From a virus, in the IMG/VR virus record IMGVR_UViG_3300037459_000226, positions 1 through 64,000 of that record: DNA of 64,000 nucleotides. One strand, 5' to 3'. The position numbers and the translations under genes are program-made. Of this stretch, positions 15,866 to 24,539 are shown piece after piece (position 1 is the first letter of the stretch; each line of letters starts with the position of its first letter). The notes under the pieces were generated by a model. The model was not told the DNA's origin. It saw only the letters and a list, made by a program, of their open reading frames with translations, and did not search any database.

Positions 15866-15893
15866 AAAAACAGCACGGTTTGGTGCTGTTTTT
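15866..15893 (+). terminator. Rho-independent terminator
   Basis: AAAAACAGCAC, a six-base loop, then GTGCTGTTTTT: an 11-bp perfect stem with its own T-run. Closes the 13699-15796 transcription unit. Confidence 0.88.
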
Positions 15894-16049
15894 GGTGCAC
15901 GGGTTTGCTCGCTCGCAGGCTGCACAACAGCGAGCGGGAACTTGGGGCCTCGACAGGCAGTTGGCTCCTCACGGGGCGGTAGGTGAAGCCGACTTTCTCC
16001 CCCAGGACGAACAGGCCCGGGGCGCGCTAAACCGTTCGAGGCAAACGAG

Positions 16050-16169
16050 ATGATCAAATACATCGGTGAAATCCAGCGGCTGCTGCAAGAGCAGTTCCCG
16101 GACACGTTCCCCCACATCCCAGATGGCATCTATCCGCTGAAGGTCTGCGGTGGGGTTGATCCTGCGTGA
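16050..16169 (+). CDS. Possible 39-residue protein
   Basis: Short frame from ATG 16050: a helix (IQRLLQEQFP) then IPDGIYPLKVCGGVD. The 'PDG-x-YP' ending recalls small phage proteins of similar size. No strong ribosome site. Offered with low confidence. Confidence 0.4.
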   Translation: MIKYIGEIQRLLQEQFPDTFPHIPDGIYPLKVCGGVDPA

Positions 16170-16440
16170 CGAACTGAAGCTGGGGGAATCTGTAGGATGT
16201 GGAAAAAAAGTGTGAGAGGTATGTGAGCTTAGGGTGCGCGACCCAAAGGGGACGGCCACCCCCGTTCAGTTTCTCACCGTAAACGCATACCATGCCACGT
16301 CTTACGATCCACTGCTGTTGTACTTAATACTGTACACTACGTAATCTGTGTACTTTATGATGCACATGGGGGCTTAGGTAACACCAATGCATCCCCTCTA
16401 ACAGCGTGCCAACAAACTCCAAACAGGGAGTGAGCAGCCC
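16170..16440 (+). promoter_or_regulatory. AT-rich non-coding island with TGTAC boxes
   Basis: 271 bases with no gene. The stretch 16310-16362 is markedly AT-rich for this genome and holds three TGTAC boxes (16319, 16331, 16349) and a TATGAT near 16356 that could be a -10. It precedes the long rightward run of small genes, so it is a plausible early promoter or operator. Confidence 0.45.
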
Positions 16441-16614
16441 ATGACATGGATGACAGACAACCCGGTGAGGGTCGACGCTTCGCATCCTCAGTGCTCGGCA
16501 TGCGGGAGCACAACGGTGCTGATCAAGGATGATGTGAGGCGTTGCTGGGAGTGCGGTGCTGTCGTGGAAGTCCCGCCGGGATTCGCAAAGCCGGTCGAGC
16601 CGACGGTTCCTTGA
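16441..16614 (+). CDS. Small zinc-ribbon protein
   Basis: 57 residues from ATG 16441 (GGGAG upstream). CSACGS...CWECGA is a clear two-knuckle zinc ribbon; the tail is Pro/Val-rich. Such ribbons occur repeatedly in this block, but this one has no neighbour overlap. Confidence 0.65.
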   Translation: MTWMTDNPVRVDASHPQCSACGSTTVLIKDDVRRCWECGAVVEVPPGFAKPVEPTVP

Positions 16615-16900
16615 CGGTTGTTTCGCCGTTGTTTCCCCCCTGTTGAGACGGCGTCTGCCGGCCGTACGTCGTCGGTGAGGCGTTTCTTCCCCGTTGGTCG
16701 AGTGATAGGGCATTCCCGCGGCTCGGTGGACGTTGAGAGCGGTCCGGCTGTTCGCGTCGTGCCGATACTTTCCGCTATTCTCCTGCCATTCCGGCCGTAA
16801 TCGTCACATTGTTGGTGTTCGGCACAACATTCTCACCCTAATAGGTTGTAGGCTGTTAAGCCTACGTTGAACTGTTCTTTTCCCTCTGGAGCAAAACGCG
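16615..16900 (+). other. Non-coding spacer with upstream hairpin
   Basis: 286 bases without a credible gene. A perfect 7-bp hairpin (GTAGGCT, loop GTTA, AGCCTAC) sits at 16848-16865, 35 bases before the next start. ACCCTAATAGG just before it could be a weak -10. Likely leader of the 16901 gene. Confidence 0.45.
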
Positions 16901-17245
16901 ATGAAAACACAATTCCACGTCAACGTCGAAACGAACAACGGCAGCCATACGTCATCCGGGTCTACCCGATCAACACTCGCGGAAGCGCTGGCGGAGGCCT
17001 TCCAGATGTCAACGTACTACATTCTCAACTGCGGTTATCCGCGGCCGACCGTCAAGATCAGCGAAGTGTGCGACGTCTGTTCGGGTTTCGGTAAGGCTGC
17101 GCGTTGGCGCGGCTCTAAGCTACGGCCTGGAACGAAGCGCTGCCCGGAATGCAAGGGCCGACCGTCGCCCGCTCCGATTGAATTCGCGACAGAACTACAC
17201 GAAAACGTGGAATCCCTCGTGGGTGCGTTGGCCTATTCCGTCTGA
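16901..17245 (+). CDS. Hypothetical protein with DnaJ-type zinc knuckles
   Basis: 114 residues. An N-terminal alpha/beta region is followed by CDVCSGFGKA...CPECKG, two CxxCxGxG-like knuckles as in DnaJ. The 'HVNVETNNGS' start suggests a beta strand. Possibly nucleic-acid or protein binding; unassigned. Confidence 0.65.
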   Translation: MKTQFHVNVETNNGSHTSSGSTRSTLAEALAEAFQMSTYYILNCGYPRPTVKISEVCDVCSGFGKAARWRGSKLRPGTKRCPECKGRPSPAPIEFATELHENVESLVGALAYSV

Positions 17246-17327
17246 ATCCCCCCGCCCCCGGCCGGAACGCAACGGCGCCGACTGGACCCGTGCGGATTCC
17301 CACTTTCCCCGATTGGAGGCAATTGCG

Positions 17328-17807
17328 ATGTCACAACCCGTATGGAAAGAGATTGCGAATCTCGGAGACGTAGACCCGATTGACCACGACGGTTATTTCG
17401 TGTTCGTCGATGAAACCGGGGTCTATCCCGCTGAAGCCGAACGGCTGGAATCGCCGCCGGATGATGGCGATATGTGGGACGATGAAACCGGAGATTATTC
17501 CAATTCCGCGAGATGGATCGTCCACCGTTTCAGTCTGGACCGATGCACGTTCACGGATGGCGTCCTGTCGGACAACAGGTTCCATCCAGATCATCCGGCG
17601 TGGTTTGCCGATGATCTGGAAAGCGCTGCCAGTTGTATGGATTTCGGCGAACCTGATTTGCGGACGGCGTTTTGCTCCGACGATCCAATTCGCCGTGCCA
17701 ACGCCTACCGGGCTGTCGGCGACTACCACGGCTTCGATAATCTCGACAGCTACCCCCTCACGCTTTCGCGGGATGAGGTCAAGTCGCGGTATCCACAATA
17801 CGTGTAA
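17328..17807 (+). CDS. Acidic hypothetical protein
   Basis: 159 residues, ATG 17328 with GGAGG upstream. Very acidic and aromatic, beginning with a short helix and a DGYFVFVDE strand. pI would be far below neutral, raising the option of a DNA-mimic or inhibitor, but there is no motif to support it. Confidence 0.65.
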   Translation: MSQPVWKEIANLGDVDPIDHDGYFVFVDETGVYPAEAERLESPPDDGDMWDDETGDYSNSARWIVHRFSLDRCTFTDGVLSDNRFHPDHPAWFADDLESAASCMDFGEPDLRTAFCSDDPIRRANAYRAVGDYHGFDNLDSYPLTLSRDEVKSRYPQYV

Positions 17808-17920
17808 CAGACTCCCCCCCAGCTCCGCGGACCTCCCGCGGGGCGACGGGCGCGCCTGTAGACCCCGCCACAACCAGCGCAACGGGTGCCGCCAGAGTTT
17901 CCCCAACGGAGAAAAGAGCG

Positions 17921-18082
17921 ATGACACCAATTCAAGTTGCGCGAATGACTCTTGAATGGAACCCGGTTGACTCGGTGGCGACCGTGAATCATTACGCAAA
18001 GGTCTATTGCTTCGACGCGGCAATGACCGCGGAATGTCTGGTGGAGATCGAGCGACTGAAGCCGGGGACAATCCCAGCATGA
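17921..18082 (+). CDS. Small hypothetical protein
   Basis: 53 residues, ATG 17921 with CGGAG upstream; stop overlaps the next start (ATGA), which supports it. No recognisable feature. Confidence 0.6.
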   Translation: MTPIQVARMTLEWNPVDSVATVNHYAKVYCFDAAMTAECLVEIERLKPGTIPA

Positions 18083-18321
18083 TCACAACCCTGCAAAACC
18101 TCCGAGACGGCGCGCCTTTCAGTTGCGACGGTCGGCCCGGCAGATTGATACGCCTATCGGAAGCGGCTGCCCGCGTTGTGTGGGTGGATGAATGGATTCA
18201 GGAGGATTTCCCGACCGCAAAGGGCGAGCGGGTATGTTTTGCCAAACCACCGAAACCGATCGCAATCGCGCCCGGTGCGGTTGTGGAAGCTGACCCCGTT
18301 GACCTGTTGTGGAGGATTTGA
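18079..18321 (+). CDS. Small beta-rich hypothetical protein
   Basis: 80 residues, ATG 18079. Predominantly strands (RPGRLIRLS, RVVWVDEW). Coupled to both neighbours. Unassigned. Confidence 0.65.
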   Translation: MITTLQNLRDGAPFSCDGRPGRLIRLSEAAARVVWVDEWIQEDFPTAKGERVCFAKPPKPIAIAPGAVVEADPVDLLWRI

Positions 18322-18324
18322 GCG

Positions 18325-18519
18325 ATGTTCAGTCTGCAAATCAATACAGACAATGCAGCGTTTCGGGATGGCGGACCAACGCGCGAAATAGCCCGCATTC
18401 TGAGATCCATCGCCGATGGTCTGGTGGAACTCGGACCGGACAACGCGCGGGTTTTTGACCAGATGCCACTGGTAGATATCAACGGGCACACGGTCGGGAA
18501 GATCACCGTTACCGATTGA
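18325..18519 (+). CDS. Small hypothetical protein
   Basis: 64 residues three bases after the previous stop. Pattern 'REIARILRSIADGLVEL' followed by two short strands (DINGHTVGKITV) is common in phage orphan proteins of this length. Function unknown. Confidence 0.65.
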   Translation: MFSLQINTDNAAFRDGGPTREIARILRSIADGLVELGPDNARVFDQMPLVDINGHTVGKITVTD

Positions 18520-18613
18520 CCCCGACCCGCCCCCAAGCGCCCGCGCGACCGGGCGCAGACGGGTCGGCCGTGCGGCTGCTGAGTAACTACGGAATCACAA
18601 GAGGAGTGAAGAC

Positions 18614-18832
18614 ATGGACAGGGCGGAACACTTGGAATGGTGCAAAGAGCGTGCTCGTGAATATCTTCCCAGTGAACCTGCGCAAGCGTTCGCGAGCATG
18701 ATTAGCGACCTGCGACAACATGACGAGTTGTCGTCTCACAGTGGGATTGGACTGGGGGCGATGTCGATGATGTTTCCCGGATGGATTGACAGCCCGCACG
18801 AAGTGGGCCAGTTCGTTGAAGGCTTCAATTAA
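18614..18832 (+). CDS. Conserved phage protein of unknown function
   Basis: 72 residues, ATG 18614 with GAGGAG. MDRAEHLEWCKERA at the start and GQFVEGFN at the end match a small family widespread in actinobacterial phages, where it also sits among tiny early genes. No biochemical role is known to me. Confidence 0.75.
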   Translation: MDRAEHLEWCKERAREYLPSEPAQAFASMISDLRQHDELSSHSGIGLGAMSMMFPGWIDSPHEVGQFVEGFN

Positions 18833-18884
18833 CTTTGTGGCGGCCGTGCGGCTGCCGTTTTTCCCCAAGCTGGAGGTAGAAGCG

Positions 18885-19223
18885 ATGAGCGAGCACACCC
18901 CTGGACCGTGGACAATCGAGTACTCCGAGACGTCAGTTCGATGGCCGACAGTCATCGCCATCAATGAACCGGGGCACGATGACGGCAGCCCCATAGAGGT
19001 GTGTGAGATCAGCGAGTCTTTCGCGATTGACGCACCGCCCGATGATCCCGATAGGATGGTTGCCGAAGCCAACGCAAGGCTGATCGCGGCAGCGCCGGAA
19101 CTGTTCTCCGCTCTTGACAAGCTAATCGACGTCCTTTCGACCGGTTGCCCCGATGACGTCACGTGGGCGGACTTCGCCGCCGCTTTAGCCGCCATCGCGA
19201 AAGTGAAAGGCGGCGCCGAATGA
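18885..19223 (+). CDS. Ead/Ea22-like phage protein
   Basis: 112 residues, ATG 18885 with GGAGG. The HTPGPW start and [15 protein letters not shown] stretch are hallmarks of a common early-region phage family of unknown function. Stop overlaps the clamp-loader start (ATGA). Confidence 0.75.
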   Translation: MSEHTPGPWTIEYSETSVRWPTVIAINEPGHDDGSPIEVCEISESFAIDAPPDDPDRMVAEANARLIAAAPELFSALDKLIDVLSTGCPDDVTWADFAAALAAIAKVKGGAE

Positions 19224-19867
19224 CCCCGCTATTCGAGCAGTACCGTCCCCGGGACTGGACCGAAGTGATCGGCCAACCCAAAGCCCTGAAACGTCTGGCA
19301 GTCCTGCGGAACCGCGGCGGACTCGCGGGCCGTGCCGTCTGGCTGAGCGGTAAGAGCGGGACCGGTAAGAGCACAATCGCTGAACTGATCGCGGCCGAAG
19401 TGGCCGACCCGATCTGTATCGAGCGCTACGTCGGCCGGGAACTGAGTGCCACCAGCGTGGACAGGATTGCGCGGTCGAGCGCCACACGGGGCTTTCCTCC
19501 GCTTGGCGGACGGGCCGTGATCGTGAATGAGGCACACGGGCTGTCCAAGCCGTCCATAGAGGTGCTCCTGAACGCCCTGGAGGCCATTCCCGGCCATGCG
19601 GTGTGGATCTTCACCACTACCATTGAGGGGCAGGCGAGTCTCTTCGAGGGGCAGCTAGACGCCTCTCCGTTGATGAGCCGTTGCGTCCAGATCCCGATGG
19701 CGCAGCGGGGTCTCGCGGAGGTGTTCGCTGAACGATGCCGCCAGATTGCGGTCGCGGAAGGGCTGGACGGTCAGCCGATCCGGGCCTACGTCGACCTGGC
19801 GAAGCGGCATCGCAACAACTTCCGCGCGATGCTGAATGCCGTTGAGAGCGGCGAAATGTTGGACTGA
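19220..19867 (+). CDS. Clamp-loader-like AAA+ ATPase
   Basis: 215 residues, shorter than a full DnaX or RFC subunit. The start [14 protein letters not shown], Walker A GKSGTGKS (residues 44-51), a Walker B-like VIVNEAHG (around 103) and the LMSRCVQIP sensor/finger region are those of clamp-loader small subunits. Asn stands where DEAD/DEAH-type Walker B usually has Asp. It lacks a collar domain. It may load a sliding clamp for phage replication or late transcription, though no clamp gene is visible here. Confidence 0.78.
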   Translation: MTPLFEQYRPRDWTEVIGQPKALKRLAVLRNRGGLAGRAVWLSGKSGTGKSTIAELIAAEVADPICIERYVGRELSATSVDRIARSSATRGFPPLGGRAVIVNEAHGLSKPSIEVLLNALEAIPGHAVWIFTTTIEGQASLFEGQLDASPLMSRCVQIPMAQRGLAEVFAERCRQIAVAEGLDGQPIRAYVDLAKRHRNNFRAMLNAVESGEMLD

Positions 19868-19897
19868 GGCTTCACCACTTTTACTGGAGGAAAGAGA

Positions 19898-20173
19898 ATG
19901 AACCCCGAACAGATTATGGCCGCCGCTTCGCTGCTGGTCGTCGAAAAGTTCCCAAACGATGTCTTGAGCGCGGCGCACAACTCCGTCACCGGATTTCCGT
20001 CGATGAGCACAAAGTGCATGGCCTACCAGCCATTGCTTGACGCCTACCTCATTCGTGAAGGGGGCAGGGCGCATGATCGCCATTCGCTGGAGCGGGTCTT
20101 GGGGCACGAAATTACGCGGCGAATGAAGGCCGGGACGTTCCCCGGTCCGCGTGCCGCCAGTGGAGGAGAATAG
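19898..20173 (+). CDS. Hypothetical protein
   Basis: 91 residues, ATG 19898 with GGAGG. Helical; no motif. Follows the clamp-loader gene after 30 bases and precedes a second small gene by two bases, so probably one transcript. Confidence 0.6.
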   Translation: MNPEQIMAAASLLVVEKFPNDVLSAAHNSVTGFPSMSTKCMAYQPLLDAYLIREGGRAHDRHSLERVLGHEITRRMKAGTFPGPRAASGGE

Positions 20174-20175
20174 CG

Positions 20176-20379
20176 ATGGACGACAAACAGCAAGCAGGTC
20201 AGAAACAGTTGGCCGCGTGCGAATCCCTGTCTGCTCAATCGCGATCATTTATGCGAGATAGACTTGATGACATCGAGCGAATCGCGCGGGATGGGCCTGA
20301 AAGTGAAGATGATTTCACATTGATGAAGGCTGTGCTGTTGTGGGCCTGTGCTGAGGTCATCACCTCGGAATACAGATAG
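20176..20379 (+). CDS. Small helical hypothetical protein
   Basis: 67 residues with GGAGG upstream of ATG 20176. Almost entirely helical (LDDIERIARD and MKAVLLWACAEV). Not recognised. A CGGGTG...CACCCG hairpin lies downstream in the 20380-20505 spacer. Confidence 0.6.
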   Translation: MDDKQQAGQKQLAACESLSAQSRSFMRDRLDDIERIARDGPESEDDFTLMKAVLLWACAEVITSEYR

Positions 20380-20508
20380 GCGGAATAGCAACACCGTCCG
20401 GCACCGGCGGGGAAACCGGGTCAAGCATCGGGTGTCGGGTGTCATCGCACCCGCCTCCACCCTGGTGTGAGCCGGCCGGCTTTTCCCTAGAAAAAGGAGA
20501 AAGAGGTG

Positions 20509-20880
20509 ATGGCCAGAAAGACCAAGATTGTGAACACGGCGACCAGTGGTATCAATCATAGCTGGCTGGGTGGCGGTGACCCGGATGCGATTGTGGCGCA
20601 GGAAGGGGCCGGCCAGGACCAGCTTGTCGAGAGCATGTCCCTACCGACTGACGTCGAGGTGAAGTGCCGAGAGAGACTGGAGGGACTGGGGGTTGTTTTT
20701 GGCGATCAGGTGGAGGGCGACCCGCTGTTCCGCGAGGCCACCCTCCCCAAGGGATGGGAGAAGCAGGCTACGGACCACAATCTGTACACGAATCTTGTGG
20801 ATCAGGACGGGGTGGTTCAGGCGACAATCTTCTACAAGGCGGCGTTCTACGACCGTGCCGCGTTTATACGGGATGTCTAA
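20509..20880 (+). CDS. Conserved phage protein (GDPLF...GWEKxxTDH family)
   Basis: 123 residues from ATG 20509 (AAAGGAG upstream; GTG 20506 adjoins). The C-terminal half, EGDPLFREATLPKGW then ATDHNLYTNLVD and IFYKAAFYDRAA, belongs to a small phage family of unknown function that I recognise by this signature. Confidence 0.72.
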   Translation: MARKTKIVNTATSGINHSWLGGGDPDAIVAQEGAGQDQLVESMSLPTDVEVKCRERLEGLGVVFGDQVEGDPLFREATLPKGWEKQATDHNLYTNLVDQDGVVQATIFYKAAFYDRAAFIRDV

Positions 20881-20924
20881 GAGGCGGCTTCCACAACCTG
20901 AAACCGAGACGGGAGAAACGTGAT

Positions 20925-21497
20925 ATGAACCAGATTGAATCACTCAGGCTACGGCTCGATACAACATCGAACGCCACCGCACTCGAAGAACTCGCCGAAG
21001 AACTTCTTGGCCTACTCGAAAGGTCAATCGCGGAAACCAAGGACGCAGAGGAGCGGATTGAACGCGCCCAGGCCACGCAGGACTCGGGTGCGGGACAACA
21101 AGAATCAACGAGAATCGGTTGCCCAAACAGTTCCCTGCGACAGTCCGTGTGCGCGCTACGTGCCGGAGAACACATTGAAGCGAAGGCCCACGCGCGAGGC
21201 TTGCTGGAGTGGCTGAATGCGGGAGGCAGTGCTCCGGATATGCCAAGTAGCGGGCAAGGGGATCTGATAGACGGCCTGCTCGCCAGTCTGATCTTCGGCA
21301 TGTTCTGTCGGGGCGTGCTGGCCGACGATGTCAAGCCCGGTCGAACGTGGCAAGCCAGTGTTGACGTCTCGGAGTTTTATAACGACGTGCCGCAAGGCGT
21401 CGTGAAGCGGTTCCCAGTCAGGAGCCAGCACTTCCTGTCGATTGCCGAAGCTGAATTGTTCGCGCTGCGACTGTCTAAGATCATTCCCGAAAGATAA
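20925..21497 (+). CDS. Hypothetical coiled-coil protein
   Basis: 190 residues, ATG 20925 with GGGAG. A 50-residue N-terminal coiled coil (EELAEELLGLLERSIAET) precedes a mixed region with DLIDGLLASLIFGMF, a hydrophobic helix. Unknown function. Confidence 0.6.
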   Translation: MNQIESLRLRLDTTSNATALEELAEELLGLLERSIAETKDAEERIERAQATQDSGAGQQESTRIGCPNSSLRQSVCALRAGEHIEAKAHARGLLEWLNAGGSAPDMPSSGQGDLIDGLLASLIFGMFCRGVLADDVKPGRTWQASVDVSEFYNDVPQGVVKRFPVRSQHFLSIAEAELFALRLSKIIPER

Positions 21498-21663
21498 CGC
21501 GACTGACATCCACGCGGCGGAGCGGCCAGGAACGCGACCGAGATTGCCATTATGGAGATCGCCCTCCCAGGTCAAGCCTACCGTCTCCGCCGTTTCGATT
21601 TACCATTTTATGCTTTTGGGCGAAAGGCATACTTTCTCGTTTCCCCCTGTTGGAGAGAACAAA

Positions 21664-21951
21664 ATGCTCACAATCTGGAAGTTTCCGTTGGTGCTGACTG
21701 ATCACCAGGACGTGGAGATGCCGATCAGTGCTCGATTCCTGCACGTCGCCCTGCAAGAAGCCACGCTCTGTCTGTGGGCGGAGGTTGACCCAAATGCCAC
21801 GAAAGAACTTCGCACGATCCGAGTCATCGGCACGGGCCATCCTCTTGAGGACACACCGCGGAAGTTCATCGGCACTGTGGTGATGGGGCCGTTCATGTGG
21901 CACGTGTACGACGTCACGTCAGAATCACCCGCGGCATCGGAACCCGGCTGA
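21664..21951 (+). CDS. DUF7352-like phage protein
   Basis: 95 residues. IWKFPLVLTDHQDVEMP, FLHVALQEATLCLWAEVDP and the ending MGPFMWHVYD match the short beta-rich DUF7352 family frequent in phages. Role unknown. The long 166-base upstream spacer shares its leader style with the next genes. Confidence 0.75.
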   Translation: MLTIWKFPLVLTDHQDVEMPISARFLHVALQEATLCLWAEVDPNATKELRTIRVIGTGHPLEDTPRKFIGTVVMGPFMWHVYDVTSESPAASEPG

Positions 21952-21994
21952 GAGCCGCTACTGGATGCTTTCACTTCAAACAGGGAGAATGATC

Positions 21995-22228
21995 ATGGCG
22001 CGAAAAGAGTACGAACTGACTGACGAGCAGTTGGAATCCATACTGAACCTGAACGCCTCTAAGCCGGTGCCGTATATGGTGTTCGGAGGTCGCGAGCCTC
22101 GGTCGCCCCAGGAAAATGCGAACGCCAGACGGGCTGCGCTCGGAACTGAAATGGGCTTCGACTTTCTTACCGTCCAGCCAGTGCAAGGCAAAGGCCAGAA
22201 GTTCTTCACGGCAGAGGAGTCCGGCTGA
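21995..22228 (+). CDS. Conserved small phage protein
   Basis: 77 residues; ATG 21995 chosen because GGGAG is correctly spaced (ATG 21989 would be too close). The string YELTDEQLESIL, then KPVPYMVFGG and SPQENANARR...ALGTEMGFD marks a phage family of unknown role. Confidence 0.75.
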   Translation: MARKEYELTDEQLESILNLNASKPVPYMVFGGREPRSPQENANARRAALGTEMGFDFLTVQPVQGKGQKFFTAEESG

Positions 22229-22323
22229 GAGCCGCCAGCCCGCGCGGTCCGTCAACCTGTCCCCAACCGGCGGGCGGACCGTGCCGCTGGATGCTTTTAC
22301 AATTTACTAATCGGAGGTGCGAG

Positions 22324-22662
22324 ATGATTCCACGAGTCGCGGCAATCGACACTCAGTTGGCGGATGTCGACGGCAGGCTGTCGTCGTTGGAGGATCTACA
22401 GCGATCACTCACGAGTGAGCGACGCAAGCTGCTTTCGCAGCAGTTCGTCGAGGTGACCAACGTCACTCTGGCCGACGTCGAGCTGTCCACAGGCGAAGAC
22501 CGGCCATACTTCACCACGTTCGGAGAATTCGGAAAGTGGCTTAAGAAAAACAACATCCAAAGGCGGTACGCCGAGTGGAACACCCTGCTCTATTACACGT
22601 CGGATGCGATGGCGGGACGGATGGGTGAATCGCTTGCGGAGCTGGAAGACGTCCCCGCTTAA
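22324..22662 (+). CDS. Coiled-coil hypothetical protein, paralogue of 23081
   Basis: 112 residues, ATG 22324 with GGAGG. N-terminal coiled coil (DTQLADVDGRLSSLEDL), then a small domain ending LLYYTSDAMAGRM...LEDVPA. The gene at 23081 has the same plan and a matching end, so the two are related by duplication. Confidence 0.65.
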   Translation: MIPRVAAIDTQLADVDGRLSSLEDLQRSLTSERRKLLSQQFVEVTNVTLADVELSTGEDRPYFTTFGEFGKWLKKNNIQRRYAEWNTLLYYTSDAMAGRMGESLAELEDVPA

Positions 22663-22712
22663 ACTTCAGCGATGCCGCTGGATGCTTTTACTCGAACGAT
22701 GGGAGAAAGACG

Positions 22713-22871
22713 ATGATGACCGCAGAAGAGAAGCAGTGTGCGTTCAAGGCAGCGTTCGGGAGGCTCGACGAGGAACATCTGGGCAACCTGCTGTTTCACG
22801 CCGAGCAGAAGACGCCGGTCTGCTGTGGAAAAGATGCGTGGCTCTACGCTGACGGTTCAGGCGGGATGTGA
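22713..22871 (+). CDS. Small hypothetical protein
   Basis: 52 residues, GGGAG before ATG 22713 (ATG 22716 also possible). Helical, with a central FGRLDEEHLGNLLF. Contains two adjacent cysteines. Preceded by the leader repeat. Unassigned. Confidence 0.55.
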   Translation: MMTAEEKQCAFKAAFGRLDEEHLGNLLFHAEQKTPVCCGKDAWLYADGSGGM

Positions 22872-22880
22872 CCGGCCGCG

Positions 22881-23084
22881 ATGTCGTGCACCCGTGAGGT
22901 GTACATGGATCGCACAGTCGGCGGTCTTCGCACGTGCCCTGAGTGGGAAAGTGCATTTTCCACGCTGATGGGTGCAGCCGGCCACAGCACAATCGCCTAC
23001 TACGTCGCGTTGAAACAGTCCAACGCCGATGAGGTTCGGCAAGCCGTGCTGTCAGTCTGCGATCCAGGTGGAGAAACCAAATGA
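22881..23084 (+). CDS. Small hypothetical protein
   Basis: 67 residues. Starts nine bases after the previous stop and overlaps the next start (ATGA). Includes CPEWESAFSTLMGAAGH. Unknown. Confidence 0.55.
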   Translation: MSCTREVYMDRTVGGLRTCPEWESAFSTLMGAAGHSTIAYYVALKQSNADEVRQAVLSVCDPGGETK

Positions 23085-23416
23085 GAACACGGCAGTCAAT
23101 CCAGATTGAGATCACCCACCTGAACATGGAAATCTCACCGCTCATTCGCAAGAGGAGCGTGCTGAAGCGAGAGTTGAATGAGGTCGAGTCTCGCAACTGG
23201 ATCGCGGCGAACGGCGTGACGATTGATCAGGTGGAACCCGAACCCCCGTTTGGAACATGCGGAACCATCTTCGATGCACCGGCGAGGACGGGAAAGCGGT
23301 TCTTGACATGGAACGGTCGTGTGTACTTCACGGCGGACATTGCTGCCGGCAGGATGCCGAGAGAAAACGGTCTGCTGGAGCACGTCCCACAAACAACGGG
23401 AGCACGAGATGCCTAG
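23081..23416 (+). CDS. Coiled-coil hypothetical protein, paralogue of 22324
   Basis: 111 residues. An N-terminal coiled coil (EITHLNMEISPLIRKR) and the ending RVYFTADIAAGRM...LEHVP align with the gene at 22324. Translationally coupled on both sides. Confidence 0.65.
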   Translation: MRTRQSIQIEITHLNMEISPLIRKRSVLKRELNEVESRNWIAANGVTIDQVEPEPPFGTCGTIFDAPARTGKRFLTWNGRVYFTADIAAGRMPRENGLLEHVPQTTGARDA

Positions 23417-23699
23417 CCCGATTTGCATACCGTGCCGATGTGAGATGCGGTGCGAGAAGAACGACCAGTTTGTCAACGACGTGAAGTCCGATGTATTCCC
23501 GTCAACGTTCTGGTCGTCTGATCTGTGGCGTTGCCCGGTCTGCGGCAACATTATCGCGACTGGTTTCGGGAGGGGTCAGATTGCGAAACGCGTCACGCCA
23601 GGCGAGTCGCTCACGTTCGCCCACGACCCATCCCAACTTACCACGTTCGCCGATCAGTTTGAGGAACCAAGCGATGCCAAAGAAGAAAAAACCGAATAA
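23409..23699 (+). CDS. Zinc-ribbon hypothetical protein
   Basis: 96 residues, ATG 23409 within the end of the previous gene. Cysteines CIPCRCEMRC and a later CPVCGN suggest two zinc sites. The acidic tail overlaps the next gene's start by 26 bases. Confidence 0.65.
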   Translation: MPSPICIPCRCEMRCEKNDQFVNDVKSDVFPSTFWSSDLWRCPVCGNIIATGFGRGQIAKRVTPGESLTFAHDPSQLTTFADQFEEPSDAKEEKTE

Positions 23700-24384
23700 G
23701 GTCGTAACCGAACAGCAGCGGGAACAACTCATCGCTGATCGGGTCGCCTGCATCCGCGCGCTGCTCGGGACCGGGGGGACCGTCGCCCGCATCTGCCGCT
23801 GTCTCGGCACGTCGCCGGCAGCGTATCACCGGTTCGTGACACAGCACGCGCCGGACTGGGAGACGTGGAAGGGTGAAGCGACGGCGACGATGCTAAGGCC
23901 CTCTCAATGGCGTGATCTGGAAGCCGGTGACGACCCTCTCAATCCACCCTCGACTGAGCCGACGACGCTGGCCGAGACCACGATTCCCTCGGTCAACCGG
24001 CAACGCGAAGAGGAGTTTGAAGTAGTCGGTTGCCTGGATTGTCACAACTTTATCGGATACGCCGATGTGACAGGCGGGGAACGAGTTCCGACGTTCTACT
24101 GTTCCTCGTGCGGGGCCAAGCGGATCGAAAGCGGGGATGCCGTGTTAGCGCCGGACCACTCGCCGATGCCGCCAGCCGATGGGGGCGAGCCGGTTGTCTA
24201 CATCGATACCATCATTCCCGGAGTCGCTGTAGGGGAGCCGTACGTGGACGGCACGGTTCAGAATCCCCTCCACACCTTCGAAGACGCAAAGAAGCTCGCG
24301 GAGGATGTCGCAAAGCAACAGGCTGGCACATTCCCGCCCGTCGATCCGCCCGAAACAGACGACCGTTCCTCAATCCCATACTGA
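23674..24384 (+). CDS. HTH plus zinc-ribbon hypothetical protein
   Basis: 236 residues, ATG 23674 with TGAGGA upstream. A basic start (PKKKKPNK) leads to a helix-turn-helix-like segment (TVARICRCLGTSPAAYHRFV). Then comes a CLDCHNF...CSSCGA ribbon and an acidic Pro-rich tail. Likely DNA-binding; possibly a regulator of this block. Confidence 0.65.
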   Translation: MPKKKKPNKVVTEQQREQLIADRVACIRALLGTGGTVARICRCLGTSPAAYHRFVTQHAPDWETWKGEATATMLRPSQWRDLEAGDDPLNPPSTEPTTLAETTIPSVNRQREEEFEVVGCLDCHNFIGYADVTGGERVPTFYCSSCGAKRIESGDAVLAPDHSPMPPADGGEPVVYIDTIIPGVAVGEPYVDGTVQNPLHTFEDAKKLAEDVAKQQAGTFPPVDPPETDDRSSIPY

Positions 24385-24398
24385 CGGAGACTGACCGA

Positions 24399-24521
24399 AT
24401 GAATAATCGGCAACGATACGCACTCAGGAAACCGTGTTCGCGAGCACCTGACGTACTACGCGACCGCCGTTATTTTGCATGGCGGGGAAGCTGGTCAACG
24501 ATTCTGAGTGTTAATAAATGA
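24399..24521 (+). CDS. Possible 40-residue basic protein
   Basis: Short frame beginning MNNRQRYALRKP. Arginine-rich. No strong ribosome site. Could equally be leader sequence of the next gene; low confidence. Confidence 0.35.
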   Translation: MNNRQRYALRKPCSRAPDVLRDRRYFAWRGSWSTILSVNK

Positions 24522-24539
24522 CTCAGCTTCTGTAGTGGT

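Larger units (their letters stand above)
21954..22691 (+). repeat. Dispersed leader repeat GCCGCTGGATGCTTTTAC (three copies)
   Basis: Copies at 22283-22300 and 22674-22691 are identical over 18 bases. A third, at 21954-21974, differs by a TA insert and one base. Each lies 15-35 bases before a start codon. They may be promoter parts, translation leaders or scars of gene shuffling. Confidence 0.7.
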
